Below are positions 9,983 to 19,527 of a stretch of DNA of 64,000 bases, one piece after another. Where the stretch lies: NCBI RefSeq assembly GCF_020283565.1, contig NC_060061.1, positions 25,829,362-25,893,361 of the forward strand, in the 5' to 3' direction. The stretch is from Trifolium pratense. Lineage: Eukaryota; Streptophyta; Magnoliopsida; Fabales; Fabaceae. Numbering within the stretch: position 1 is the stretch's first letter; each line of letters begins with the position of its first letter. Under the pieces are notes generated by a model. It saw only the letters and a program-made list of their open reading frames with translations, did not search any database and was not told the DNA's origin. A program made the translations under genes and the position numbers.

Positions 9983-10064
9983 ATGGTTACCCTTCAACAT
10001 TCAACCAGTTCTTGTACTTTCTTGAATATTCTTGAATGATTGGTTGTATTGTTGATTTTTTATG

Positions 10065-10078
10065 AATAAAAATTTATT
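10065..10078. terminator. Back-to-back polyadenylation signals
   Basis: The plus strand reads AATAAA at 10065-10070 and the minus strand reads AATAAA at 10078-10073. They lie between two converging ORFs (stop at 9982 on plus, stop at 10122 on minus), so one short palindromic stretch could end both transcripts. Confidence 0.4.
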
Positions 10079-10121
10079 CTTGGCATTTCCTTTTACCATT
10101 TCGCAATTTTTTATTCTTGCG

Positions 10122-11929
10122 TTATTCATTTTTTATGCATATTTCTTGCAACATTGGCTTGTATTTCTTTAAATACTTGTCATTCATGTTGACTGACCAT
10201 CTCTCAGGAGTTAACTCTTCAATCTCATAAGCTCCATTTGACAATACTTGGGAAATCTTAAATGGCCCTTCCCAATTGGGTGACCATTTTCCAAAGACTC
10301 GATCTCGTCTGTCCATGGGAAGGATAACTTTCCAAACTAAATCTCCTACGTCGAAGAGTTTACATTTAACCCTTTTATTATATGCTTTAGCAATTCGTTC
10401 CTTTTGTCGAATCAAAGCATCCAACGCCTGTAACCTCTCCTCATCCACGTCTGTTAATTCATCTAACATTAAATTCCAATAACGGTCAGGAGGTAGTTCC
10501 CATTGCCTTTGCACTCGAATTGACTGCATCATTATCTCAACAGGTAACACAGCATCATGACCATACGTTAGTCGAAAAGGTGTCGAACCTGTTGATTCCT
10601 TAGGAGAATTCCTGCATGCCCATAGGACTTGGCCCAAGGTCTTATGCCAATTTTTTGGCTTCTGAGCAACATGTTTCTTAATTAAACCAATTATGACCTT
10701 GTTGGCCGCTTCAACTTGGCCATTTGCTTGAGCGTAATAAGGCGTCAAAGTCATTAGTTTAAAACCTGATTGTTCAGCAAAATCTTGCATCTTTCGACCA
10801 ACAAACACTGTTCCTTGGTCTGTAGTGATCGTCTCAGGAAGCCCAAACCTATAAATAATATGGTTTTGGATAAAATTGATCACTGTTTCCTGATCCACGT
10901 TCGTTAGGGCAACAGCCTCTATCCATTTGGTAAAATAGTCGATCCCAACTAATATATAACGTTGGTTCTTTGATGACGCAGGCCTAATCTCACCAATTAA
11001 ATCTAAAGCCCAGCCTCTAAAAGGCCAAGGTTTGATAATCGAATGCAACTCGCTGGCTGGGACATGTTGTATCCCTGCGTGTTTTTGTCACTCTTGACAG
11101 CCCTTCGCATATTCTATGCAATCCTTAAGCATGGAAGGCCAATACAAACCTTGTCGAAACAGAAGCCATTTCATTTTGTGGCCTGCTTGATGGGCGCCAT
11201 AGGCCCCACTATGGGCATTTGAAATTGCTACATACGCCTCATTTTCATTGAGGCACTTTAATAAAACTCCTTCAGGTGTTTTCTTAAATAGCTCATTTCC
11301 CATGATTGTGTAACTCAAGGCTCTATACTTAACCTTTCTATCGGCTGTACCTGTTGGATTTTCTATGTATTTAACAATGGGTTGCCTCCAATCATTGCCA
11401 GCCAAATTGTCAATCACGAAGATTTCAGTCATCACTTCATCAAAGTGTGCATCTGCCATTTCTGACTCCATTTCGACACTTTGTTCATTTGCCCCCAGCT
11501 GATGGGGTATTACCTCACATGAGATTAGTTTTTCTTTAATTTCAACTAACTCATCTAATCTTTTCCCCGTCACCTTATAGCCAGAAGCAATTTGGGCTAA
11601 ATCATTTGCTTCTTGGTTCTCGATCCGAGGCACATGTTGAATGTTGCATGAGTCGAATCGTTTTAGTAACGAGAAAGCAATAACAAAGTACTTCATCAAA
11701 TGTTCTTGAATGCATTTGTATTCCTTTGCCAATTGCTTTATTACTAACTCAGAGTCTCCTCTGATTTTAACATGTTTTGCCCCCAAGTCTAAAAGAATCT
11801 TTAGACCTGCAATTAAAGCCTCGTACTCGGCTTCATTATTAGAGCACGTTCCATTAATCTTGTACTTAAACTTTGTTGGAATCTTTAAGGGAGAAATGAT
11901 TAAGATTCCAATTCCTGTACCATGTTTGT
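10122..11929 (-). pseudogene. pol: Tat pol, 3' part: end of second RNase H, zinc region, integrase
   Basis: Reading leftwards from 11929, the frame begins just after the nested element with the rest of the second RNase [14 protein letters not shown] and [10 protein letters not shown] carry its acidic residues. Then come the integrase zinc region ([23 protein letters not shown]), the integrase core with catalytic acids in WALDLIG, TTDQGTVF and NGQVEAANKV, and a C-terminal module with DVGDLVWKV and NWEGPFKI. An in-frame TGA at 11085-11087 falls just after GCQE, where the last zinc-binding cysteine is expected, and splits the protein. The integrase core (10122-11048) is otherwise open. Together with the insertion at 11930 this makes the gene nonfunctional. 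Confidence 0.9.
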
Positions 11930-12700
11930 TGTAACGACCCGATTTTTAGTAAATCGATATTTTATATATTTGCATATATTTTGGGTTAGTGTTAAATATT
12001 TATTTACGCGACCTATGATTATTTATCGCGAACATAAGTTTGTGAGCGAAACCTTTGTCGTGTTAGTGGGCTTGGGGCGTGTGAGAGCTTAATGGGCTTA
12101 GGCTATTGGGCTTGGTTCATGATCCATTGGAGAGTAGTATAAGTAGCAAGTCAAACTAAGGAATAGTATCATAACTTGTTTTTCATGAGAAGTTTGAAGT
12201 TTGTGAGCTTAGAAGCAAAGCAAGAACCCTAGGAGAGCTAGAAGAAGATCACGAGCAAGGAGAAGAGGTTTAGAGGCCAAGAATCATCGTTCAATCTAAG
12301 GTGAGAGTGGTTAAGCATAAGCTTGGGTGATCCAAGAGAGGGGAGGTGTCTAGCCTCCATTCCTAAACTCTCTCATCCAATTTCTTTGGGGTTTGGGTGA
12401 AGTTTCTTTATCATAAACATGTCTTTTCATCTTAGTATGCTTAATGAACATCTAGGAGGGAATATGTTTATGTTTGATGATGGTTTTGCATGTTTATGCA
12501 ACTTTGCTTATTTTGCAAGAAATTGACATGATTTTGTATGTGTGATGTGTTTTGGTGTTTTTGATTGTTGATACATGTATATATGTATGGTATATACATG
12601 ATTGATCACTTGTTATGCATTTATAACATGTTATGATGTATTTTGGGTGGATTTGAGTGTTAAACCGCCTTAGAAACTCAAGAACAGATATTTTCTGGTG

Positions 12701-12850
12701 TTGTTCGCTACCTGTTCGCTCAGCGAATAGTTCGCTACGAGTTCGCTACATGTTCGCCATGTACCTGTAACCCTCTGATGTTGTTCGCTACCTGTTCGCT
12801 CAGCGAATAGTTCACTACGGGTTCGCTACGGCTTCGCTCAGCGAACAGCT
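12701..12850 (+). repeat. 80-bp imperfect tandem repeat with TTCGCT words
   Basis: Two copies (12701 and 12781) of a unit rich in TTCGCTAC and TTCGCTCAGCGAA, the latter a short palindrome. The same array is at 15507-15656 in the other LTR. AGCGAA/TTCGCT appears about ten times in 150 bases. Confidence 0.85.
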
Positions 12851-12982
12851 CTGTGACAGCAATTTTTGTTAATGTTTGTAAAGTGTGTGTATCCATGTAT
12901 TTGGTTTCGTTTTGGTTTGGAATTATTATATGTTTAATAATTGTGTTGTGTAATGGCATTTATATAAAATGTCAAAGAAGAA

Positions 12983-13203
12983 TATTAAGGTTTGTATACT
13001 TTAATAAAGAGGGATATCAGCTTGTCTGATAAAGAAGTAAGTTGGATTAGGTTATCCATTTGTGAGTTTACCATATGTTTGGTATTTGCATGACATTCAT
13101 ACATTCATGCATTATTTAGGGATTTCAGACTTGTCTGATAAAGAGGATATTGGGCTTGCCCAATAAAGAGGATATCAAAGGTCAGGTTCTTTGATAAAGA
13201 CGA
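12983..13203 (+). repeat. Series of small hairpins, each followed by AAAGA
   Basis: Stems at 12983-13006 (TATTAAGG/CTTTAATA), 13015-13031 (TATCAG/CTGATA), 13125-13138 (TCAGA/TCTGA), 13149-13164 (ATTGGG/CCCAAT, loop CTTG) and 13173-13196 (TATCAAAG/CTTTGATA). Each is followed by (A)AAGA plus purines. The stems differ in sequence but keep pairing. The series is repeated at 15789-16009 in the other LTR. Confidence 0.7.
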
Positions 13204-13921
13204 TGGTACCACATGCATTAGTCGTGTCTAGGTTGGCATGACATTGAATGTTTGGCATTAGTCGCATTTGAGTAAATGTGCAATTATGTGTTATGTGTTA
13301 TGTGAGTTCTTTGTGTTGTCCGAAACGACGTGAAACTATCTGGTTGTGTATTTGTGAGTATGTGTTATCTGGTGTATTGCTTATTGAGGCATGTGTGTGA
13401 GTTAGTAATACGTGATAGGTTGAATATAGGTGCGTTTCTATATTCGTATGTATGTGATTATGTTTACTAACTCTCTACCTATTTGTTATGTGCTGGACCT
13501 TTGGGGGTTCAGGTATTCAGGTCGAGGTTTCGATCGAGCTTTAGCTGTAGATCGTTTTGGTGTGGAGCACTTTTGGTGAGGAGCTAGTGTAGGCTACCTT
13601 TGTATAGTTTTGTTAAGTTTAGTTTGGTTGAGATGTATATTAGTGCTCTGGTAGTTTGTAACATCGTGTCGGGGATCGTTTGTATTCCGTCGTATATCGA
13701 TGCGAACATCTTAACTTATGTTTTATGTTAATGAATTATCTTTTGAACTATTATGTTCATTGTTTTGAAAATCCTTTATGTTTAATGTTTTCCGCTGCGA
13801 CGTTTCGTGTCATGTGCACGATCGTTTAGAAAATGTTTTTCAGTAGCGCTCCGGCTACTTATCTTTAAAAAGTTTTTAAGATCACGTTTTTAAGGGTAGT
13901 TAGTTCGGGGTGTTACAATAG

Positions 13922-13933
13922 TGGTATCAGAGC
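13922..13933 (+). other. Primer binding site, initiator tRNA-Met type
   Basis: TGGTATCAGAGC four bases after the LTR end, complementary to the 3' end of plant initiator tRNA-Met. Confidence 0.9.
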
Positions 13934-14039
13934 AGGTCGGTTCATGTGAGCCATTAGGATTTTCTTTCTCTTGTATGAAGCATGTGTTGGGTACACTGTT
14001 AATACATTCTAACGTCGAGTTGTGGTTCGTTCAGGAATC

Positions 14040-14669
14040 ATGGCTGCTGCTAGGACCAACGCGTGGATCGCAGAAGCTTTAGCTACGTTGACTACTTTAG
14101 TGGCACGGGATAATGACCCTGGAAGGAATCAAGAATATGTGTATTGCTATAAGTGTGGCGAGCGAGGTCATAAGCCTTTTGAGTGTCCGAAGGAGCTGGA
14201 CAAGTGTCTCAGGTGTGGAAGGATGGGCCACAAAACGGAAGCGTGCAGGGGGAAGTTGACTTGTTACGACTGTGGTGAAGATGGCCACAAGAGTGTTGAA
14301 TGCAAGAAGCCCAAACAGGTCGTCGGAAAGGTGTTTGCATTGGGTGATGAAGATGGCAAGGCCAAGTCCAGTTATTACAAGGCCATGAAGGACAGGAAAG
14401 GTAAACGACTGGAGCGCAGTAAGCCCTACGACATCGTGGAAAGAGGTAGTAGTAGTGGTAGGAAGAAGCAAGGAAATGGTCAATGCTACAAGTGTGGTGC
14501 GAGGGGTCATATTTCTTACGGCTGTCCGCTTAAGGATGACAAGTGCTTTAACTGTGGAAAGTTAGGGCACAAGGCTGAGGTTTGTCGTGCAACGAAGGTT
14601 GTTTGTTTCAATTGTGGCGAGGAAGGTCACAAGAGTCCGGTATGCAAGAAACCGAAGATGCCGCGTTGA
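14040..14669 (+). CDS. gag: Gag-like protein with six CCHC zinc knuckles
   Basis: Start chosen at the ATG at 14040 (MAAARTNAWIAEALATLTTL), which resembles chromovirus Gag N termini; an upstream in-frame ATG-less extension is possible from 14022. 209 residues. After about 35 N-terminal residues the capsid region expected in Gag is missing and the sequence goes straight to zinc knuckles of the C-X2-C-X4-H-X4-C type: CYKCGERGHKPFEC, CLRCGRMGHKTEAC, CYDCGEDGHKSVEC, then a basic linker of about 65 residues, then CYKCGARGHISYGC, CFNCGKLGHKAEVC, CFNCGEEGHKSPVC. The last three repeat the first three in order, so a three-knuckle cassette was duplicated. It probably binds RNA for packaging into particles supplied by a partner element. 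Confidence 0.88.
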   Translation: MAAARTNAWIAEALATLTTLVARDNDPGRNQEYVYCYKCGERGHKPFECPKELDKCLRCGRMGHKTEACRGKLTCYDCGEDGHKSVECKKPKQVVGKVFALGDEDGKAKSSYYKAMKDRKGKRLERSKPYDIVERGSSSGRKKQGNGQCYKCGARGHISYGCPLKDDKCFNCGKLGHKAEVCRATKVVCFNCGEEGHKSPVCKKPKMPR

Positions 14670-14721
14670 GGGTTCGTTCTCTGTTTTATCTCTTAGGAAA
14701 TTTCGAGGGCGAAATTCTTTT

Positions 14722-14734
14722 AAGGGGGGTAGAG
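14722..14734 (+). other. Polypurine tract of the non-autonomous element
   Basis: AAGGGGGGTAGAG immediately before the 3' LTR at 14736; the expected plus-strand primer. Confidence 0.8.
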
Positions 14735-14735
14735 T

Positions 14736-16723
14736 TGTAACGACCCGATTTTTAGTAAATCGATATTTTATATATTTGCATATATTTTGGGTTAGTGTTA
14801 AATATTTATTTACGCGACCTATGATTATTTATCGCGAACATAAGTTTGTGAGCGAAACCTTTGTCGTGTTAGTGGGCTTGGGGCGTGTGAGAGCTTAATG
14901 GGCTTAGGCTATTGGGCTTGGTTCATGATCCATTGGAGAGTAGTATAAGTAGCAAGTCAAACTAAGGAATAGTATCATAACTTGTTTTTCATGAGAAGTT
15001 TGAAGTTTGTGAGCTTAGAAGCAAAGCAAGAACCCTAGGAGAGCTAGAAGAAGATCACGAGCAAGGAGAAGAGGTTTAGAGGCCAAGAATCATCGTTCAA
15101 TCTAAGGTGAGAGTGGTTAAGCATAAGCTTGGGTGATCCAAGAGAGGGGAGGTGTCTAGCCTCCATTCCTAAACTCTCTCATCCAATTTCTTTGGGGTTT
15201 GGGTGAAGTTTCTTTATCATAAACATGTCTTTTCATCTTAGTATGCTTAATGAACATCTAGGAGGGAATATGTTTATGTTTGATGATGGTTTTGCATGTT
15301 TATGCAACTTTGCTTATTTTGCAAGAAATTGACATGATTTTGTATGTGTGATGTGTTTTGGTGTTTTTGATTGTTGATACATGTATATATGTATGGTATA
15401 TACATGATTGATCACTTGTTATGCATTTATAACATGTTATGATGTATTTTGGGTGGATTTGAGTGTTAAACCGCCTTAGAAACTCAAGAACAGATATTTT
15501 CTGGTGTTGTTCGCTACCTGTTCGCTCAGCGAATAGTTCGCTACGAGTTCGCTACATGTTCGCCATGTACCTGTAACCCTCTGATGTTGTTCGCTACCTG
15601 TTCGCTCAGCGAATAGTTCACTACGGGTTCGCTACGGCTTCGCTCAGCGAACAGCTCTGTGACAGCAATTTTTGTTAATGTTTGTAAAGTGTGTGTATCC
15701 ATGTATTTGGTTTCGTTTTGGTTTGGAATTATTATATGTTTAATAATTGTGTTGTGTAATGGCATTTATATAAAATGTCAAAGAAGAATATTAAGGTTTG
15801 TATACTTTAATAAAGAGGGATATCAGCTTGTCTGATAAAGAAGTAAGTTGGATTAGGTTATCCATTTGTGAGTTTACCATATGTTTGGTATTTGCATGAC
15901 ATTCATACATTCATGCATTATTTAGGGATTTCAGACTTGTCTGATAAAGAGGATATTGGGCTTGCCCAATAAAGAGGATATCAAAGGTCAGGTTCTTTGA
16001 TAAAGACGATGGTACCACATGCATTAGTCGTGTCTAGGTTGGCATGACATTGAATGTTTGGCATTAGTCGCATTTGAGTAAATGTGCAATTATGTGTTAT
16101 GTGTTATGTGAGTTCTTTGTGTTGTCCGAAACGACGTGAAACTATCTGGTTGTGTATTTGTGAGTATGTGTTATCTGGTGTATTGCTTATTGAGGCATGT
16201 GTGTGAGTTAGTAATACGTGATAGGTTGAATATAGGTGCGTTTCTATATTCGTATGTATGTGATTATGTTTACTAACTCTCTACCTATTTGTTATGTGCT
16301 GGACCTTTGGGGGTTCAGGTATTCAGGTCGAGGTTTCGATCGAGCTTTAGCTGTAGATCGTTTTGGTGTGGAGCACTTTTGGTGAGGAGCTAGTGTAGGC
16401 TACCTTTGTATAGTTTTGTTAAGTTTAGTTTGGTTGAGATGTATATTAGTGCTCTGGTAGTTTGTAACATCGTGTCGGGGATCGTTTGTATTCCGTCGTA
16501 TATCGATGCGAACATCTTAACTTATGTTTTATGTTAATGAATTATCTTTTGAACTATTATGTTCATTGTTTTGAAAATCCTTTATGTTTAATGTTTTCCG
16601 CTGCGACGTTTCGTGTCATGTGCACGATCGTTTAGAAAATGTTTTTCAGTAGCGCTCCGGCTACTTATCTTTAAAAAGTTTTTAAGATCACGTTTTTAAG
16701 GGTAGTTAGTTCGGGGTGTTACA
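14736..16723 (+). repeat. 3' LTR of the non-autonomous element
   Basis: 1988 bp, same length and apparently same sequence as the 5' LTR at an offset of 2806. Followed by the target duplication TTTGT. Confidence 0.95.
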
Positions 16724-18527
16724 TTTGTGCTTCGAGCCATCAAAGTATAGCACCCAAGGCTCAGATTCCACATATGTTATTGGAATTTCAACCACTGAAT
16801 GGTCAACAAGGAAGTCAGCCACTATTTGACCTTTCACAGCCCTCAGAGGCTGGTAAGTCAATGAATATTCAGTTAAAGCTAAAGCCCACTTCCCAATTCG
16901 ACTATGCTGATTGGTTTCAACAACATATGCTTAATGATATCAAAATGAGAGTAAACATAAACATGAACTGGTTTGATATATTGTTTAAGTTTGGTACAAG
17001 AGAAATACAAACATAGACAAAGTTTTCAATTGAACTATATCTAGTTTCAGCATCATTTAAGATTCTACTTAGATAATAAATAGCCTTTTCTACGCCATTT
17101 TCATCCTCTTGTGCGAGCATGCTTCCAATAGTCGAATCTGATGCTGCAACATACAACTTCATTGCTTTGTTTCGAATAGGAGGCATTAAAGTTGGAGGCT
17201 TCGACAAGTATGCCTTAATATCATCAAATGCCTTTTGTTGTTCCGTTCCCCATTCAAATACATCACCTTTCTTGAGCCTCAGCAGTGGAGAAAAAGGTTG
17301 AGCTTTGCCACTTAGGTTTGATATAAACCTTCTCAAGAAATTGATCTTTCCTAGCAAGGATTGAAGCTGTTTCTTCGTTCCTGGAGGTTTTGTCTCCATG
17401 ATAGCCTTTGTCTTGTTTTGGTTAATTTCTATGCCCTTTTTATGCACAACAAAGCCAAGGAAATCTCCTGCATGTACACAAAAAGCACATTTTAGTGGAT
17501 TCATCTTTAATCCACATTTTCTCATTCTTTCGAACGATTTTTTAAGATGTTCGATATGTTCATCATGGGAAGAGGATTTCACAACAATATCATCAATATA
17601 AACCTGCATAAATATTTCAATAAAATCATGAAAAATCAAGTTCATGGCTCTTTGGTATGTTGCTCCAGCATTTTTCAATCCAAAGGGCATCACCACCTAC
17701 TCATAGGTGCCTAAAGCACCAGGGCAACGAAATGCGGTTTTTGGCACATCATCTTCATCAATAAAAATTTGATTATAACCTGAATAGCCATCTAACATAC
17801 TTAAATATTCATGTCCTGCTGCTGAGTCAACTAACATTTCGGCTACAGGCATGGAATATTCATCTTTAGGTGTAGCATTATTCAAATCCCTAAAGTCTAT
17901 ACAAACCCTAAGTGACCCATTTTTCTTAATAACAGGCACAATATTAGCTAACCATTCCACATACCTGGTTGTTCGAATGAATTTGCATTTGAGCAACCTT
18001 TCGATTTCTGCTTTGATCTTTGTCATGATTTCCGGCGCAAACCTCCTTGGAAGCTGCTTCACAGGTTTCTTATCTGGTCGAAGGGGTAGCCTATGATGCT
18101 CCACGAGATTTCTGCTCAGCCCAGGCATTTCGTTATAATCCCATGCAAAGCAGTCTCTGTATTTCTTAAGCAACTCGACCATTCTTTCTTTTAGGGTTGG
18201 ATCAATATTGGCACTAATATAAGTTGGCCTTTTAACAGAGCCATCTCCAATATCAACTTCTTGCAAAGGATCTTGGGCTTGCATTCTTTGAATCGAACTG
18301 TGTGGATCTTTTTCAAAACCCAAAGGCTCATCATCATAGATACAATCTAACCTTTGCTTTTTTCCATCATTTACCTCGCTAGCCTCCAAGGCCAGTTCAT
18401 CTCTTAAGTCACCATTGGCTTCGACAGCCATATCTTCTTGAACATTAATGGCCTCAAGGGCCATTTTGATTCTGTTTTCGGCTGCGTAAGCCGTAATTCG
18501 ATCCCATGCTGAGGACTCAATCATCAT
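16724..18527 (-). pseudogene. pol: Tat pol, middle part: reverse transcriptase and RNase H
   Basis: Minus strand. The RT begins with fingers motifs near 18080-17950 (LPRRFAPEI, RTTRYVEWLANIVPVIKKNG, LRVCIDFRDLN), continues with MLDGYSGYNQIFI and, past a break, MPFGLKNAGATYQRAM and the YIDDIVVKS active site. RNase H follows (LYVAASDSTIGSMLAQED, AIYYLSRIL) and then the start of the second RNase H (VLYFDGS, close to 16730). An in-frame TAG at 17697-17699 replaces the tryptophan usual before VVMPFG. A further frame change near 16900, between KPI and the usual continuation (SRIGKWALALTEYSL), breaks the link to the second RNase H. The insertion at 16723 cuts that domain between its first and second acidic motifs. 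Confidence 0.9.
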
Positions 18528-19510
18528 ACTCATTATGGTTGACCCATCCAGACACTGGTGGGTGTGCATCCTCAAACAAGGGTTTCTCTATGTCTTCCCT
18601 TTCCCAACAAAAGCCATGGGTTGGATGCAGCTTAACTGAGTGGTATACATTTTTTGACACCAATTCATTTGGATCGAAGGCAGCATCTTGCTCACCACAA
18701 GGAGCAATTGAAGCCAGGTTTTTGTCGAAGTTCTGTAAAGTCACAGTGCCTGTCTCTGAAACATATGCACTTTGATCTGCTTCCACATTCTCGACTAAAC
18801 CATCTTCTCTCCAGATGATTAATCTTTGGTGCATGGTTGAAAGAACAGCTCCCACACCATGAATCCATTCTCTGCCTAATAACAGATTGTAATTAGGTTT
18901 AGCAGCTATGACCATAAACAAGGTCTTTCGAACTGTGCTACTAACACACACTTCCAATTGCACTGCCCCAGGGAATGGCCAGTTTTTCCTTCATAGTTGG
19001 CCAACACCACATTGTGGGAATGAAGGTCTGTGTCATAGAGACCTAATTTCTTCAACATGAAGTGGGGCATGATATTCACCACAGCTCCTCCATCCACTAA
19101 GACCTTATTGATTCCCACATTATTGACTTTTGCCCTAATGAACAAAGCCTTCAAGTGGTTCTGCATTCCCAGGTCTGGCTTTTCGAAGACCGCTTTTTGC
19201 TCTTCGACACAACCATTCTGCATAACATAGTAACACATTGGCTTATGATCAGCCAAATTAAGGGCCTCGAAGTCCTCTTCCAACTCATTGACTTCCGTAG
19301 GCACATCATATTCTAAAGGCAAAATAGACACCACATTGACCATAACGTCGAAATCAGACCCCTCATCCAGGAGATCATCATCCTCCATGTCATTTTCACC
19401 TTCTGCCCCTTCTTGGGCATTTTCAGCTATTGGCTCTTCCAATACTATGGAAAGCCTCTCTTTTGCTGGCCTCTTGGCCATTTCAACCTTTTCAGTTTTC
19501 TGGGTCGCAA
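18517..19510 (-). pseudogene. pol: Tat protease region, frameshifted
   Basis: Two overlapping minus-strand frames form one broken gene. The first (19510-18906) holds an acidic linker (DMEDDDLLDEGSDFDV) and the aspartic protease motif VLVDGGAVVNIMP; this lineage often has DGG or DSG here. The second (18963-18517) continues with MQLEVCVSSTVRKTLFMVIA, NYNLLLGREWIH and a linker to RT. The change of frame lies at a run of four C at 18966-18969, where one base seems lost. Another frame change near 18520 separates the linker from RT (ending WVNHNEYDD). The protease cleaves Gag-Pol; this copy is dead. Confidence 0.85.
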
Positions 19511-19527
19511 CAACCTTGCCCCCAGCC

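Larger units (their letters stand above)
11930..13917 (+). repeat. 5' LTR of the non-autonomous element
   Basis: TGTAAC...GTTACA, 1988 bp. Contains the 80-bp tandem repeat and the hairpin series listed separately, both repeated in the 3' LTR at +2806. Confidence 0.95.
11930..16723 (+). mobile_element. Non-autonomous LTR retrotransposon carrying only a zinc-knuckle Gag (TR-GAG-like)
   Basis: 4794 bp, flanked by perfect 5-bp target duplications TTTGT (11925-11929 and 16724-16728). LTRs of 1988 bp at 11930-13917 and 14736-16723 start TGTAAC and end GTTACA. The interior of only 818 bp has a tRNA-Met primer site, one Gag-like ORF and a polypurine tract. There is no protease, RT, RNase H or integrase, so it must use proteins of another element, plausibly a chromovirus of the Tekay/Del type judging from the LTR ends and primer site. 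The LTRs look identical on reading, so insertion is recent. It is inserted in the opposite orientation to its Tat host. Confidence 0.92.

Noticed and set aside
12735..12959. 74-codon minus-strand ORF, repeated identically at 15541-15765
   Set aside because: Exact repetition only reflects the identical LTRs; it crosses the TTCGCT tandem repeat and has no protein-like features.
14097..14510. 137-codon ORF opposite the zinc-knuckle gene
   Set aside because: Mirror of the repetitive Cys/Gly/Lys codons of the real gene.
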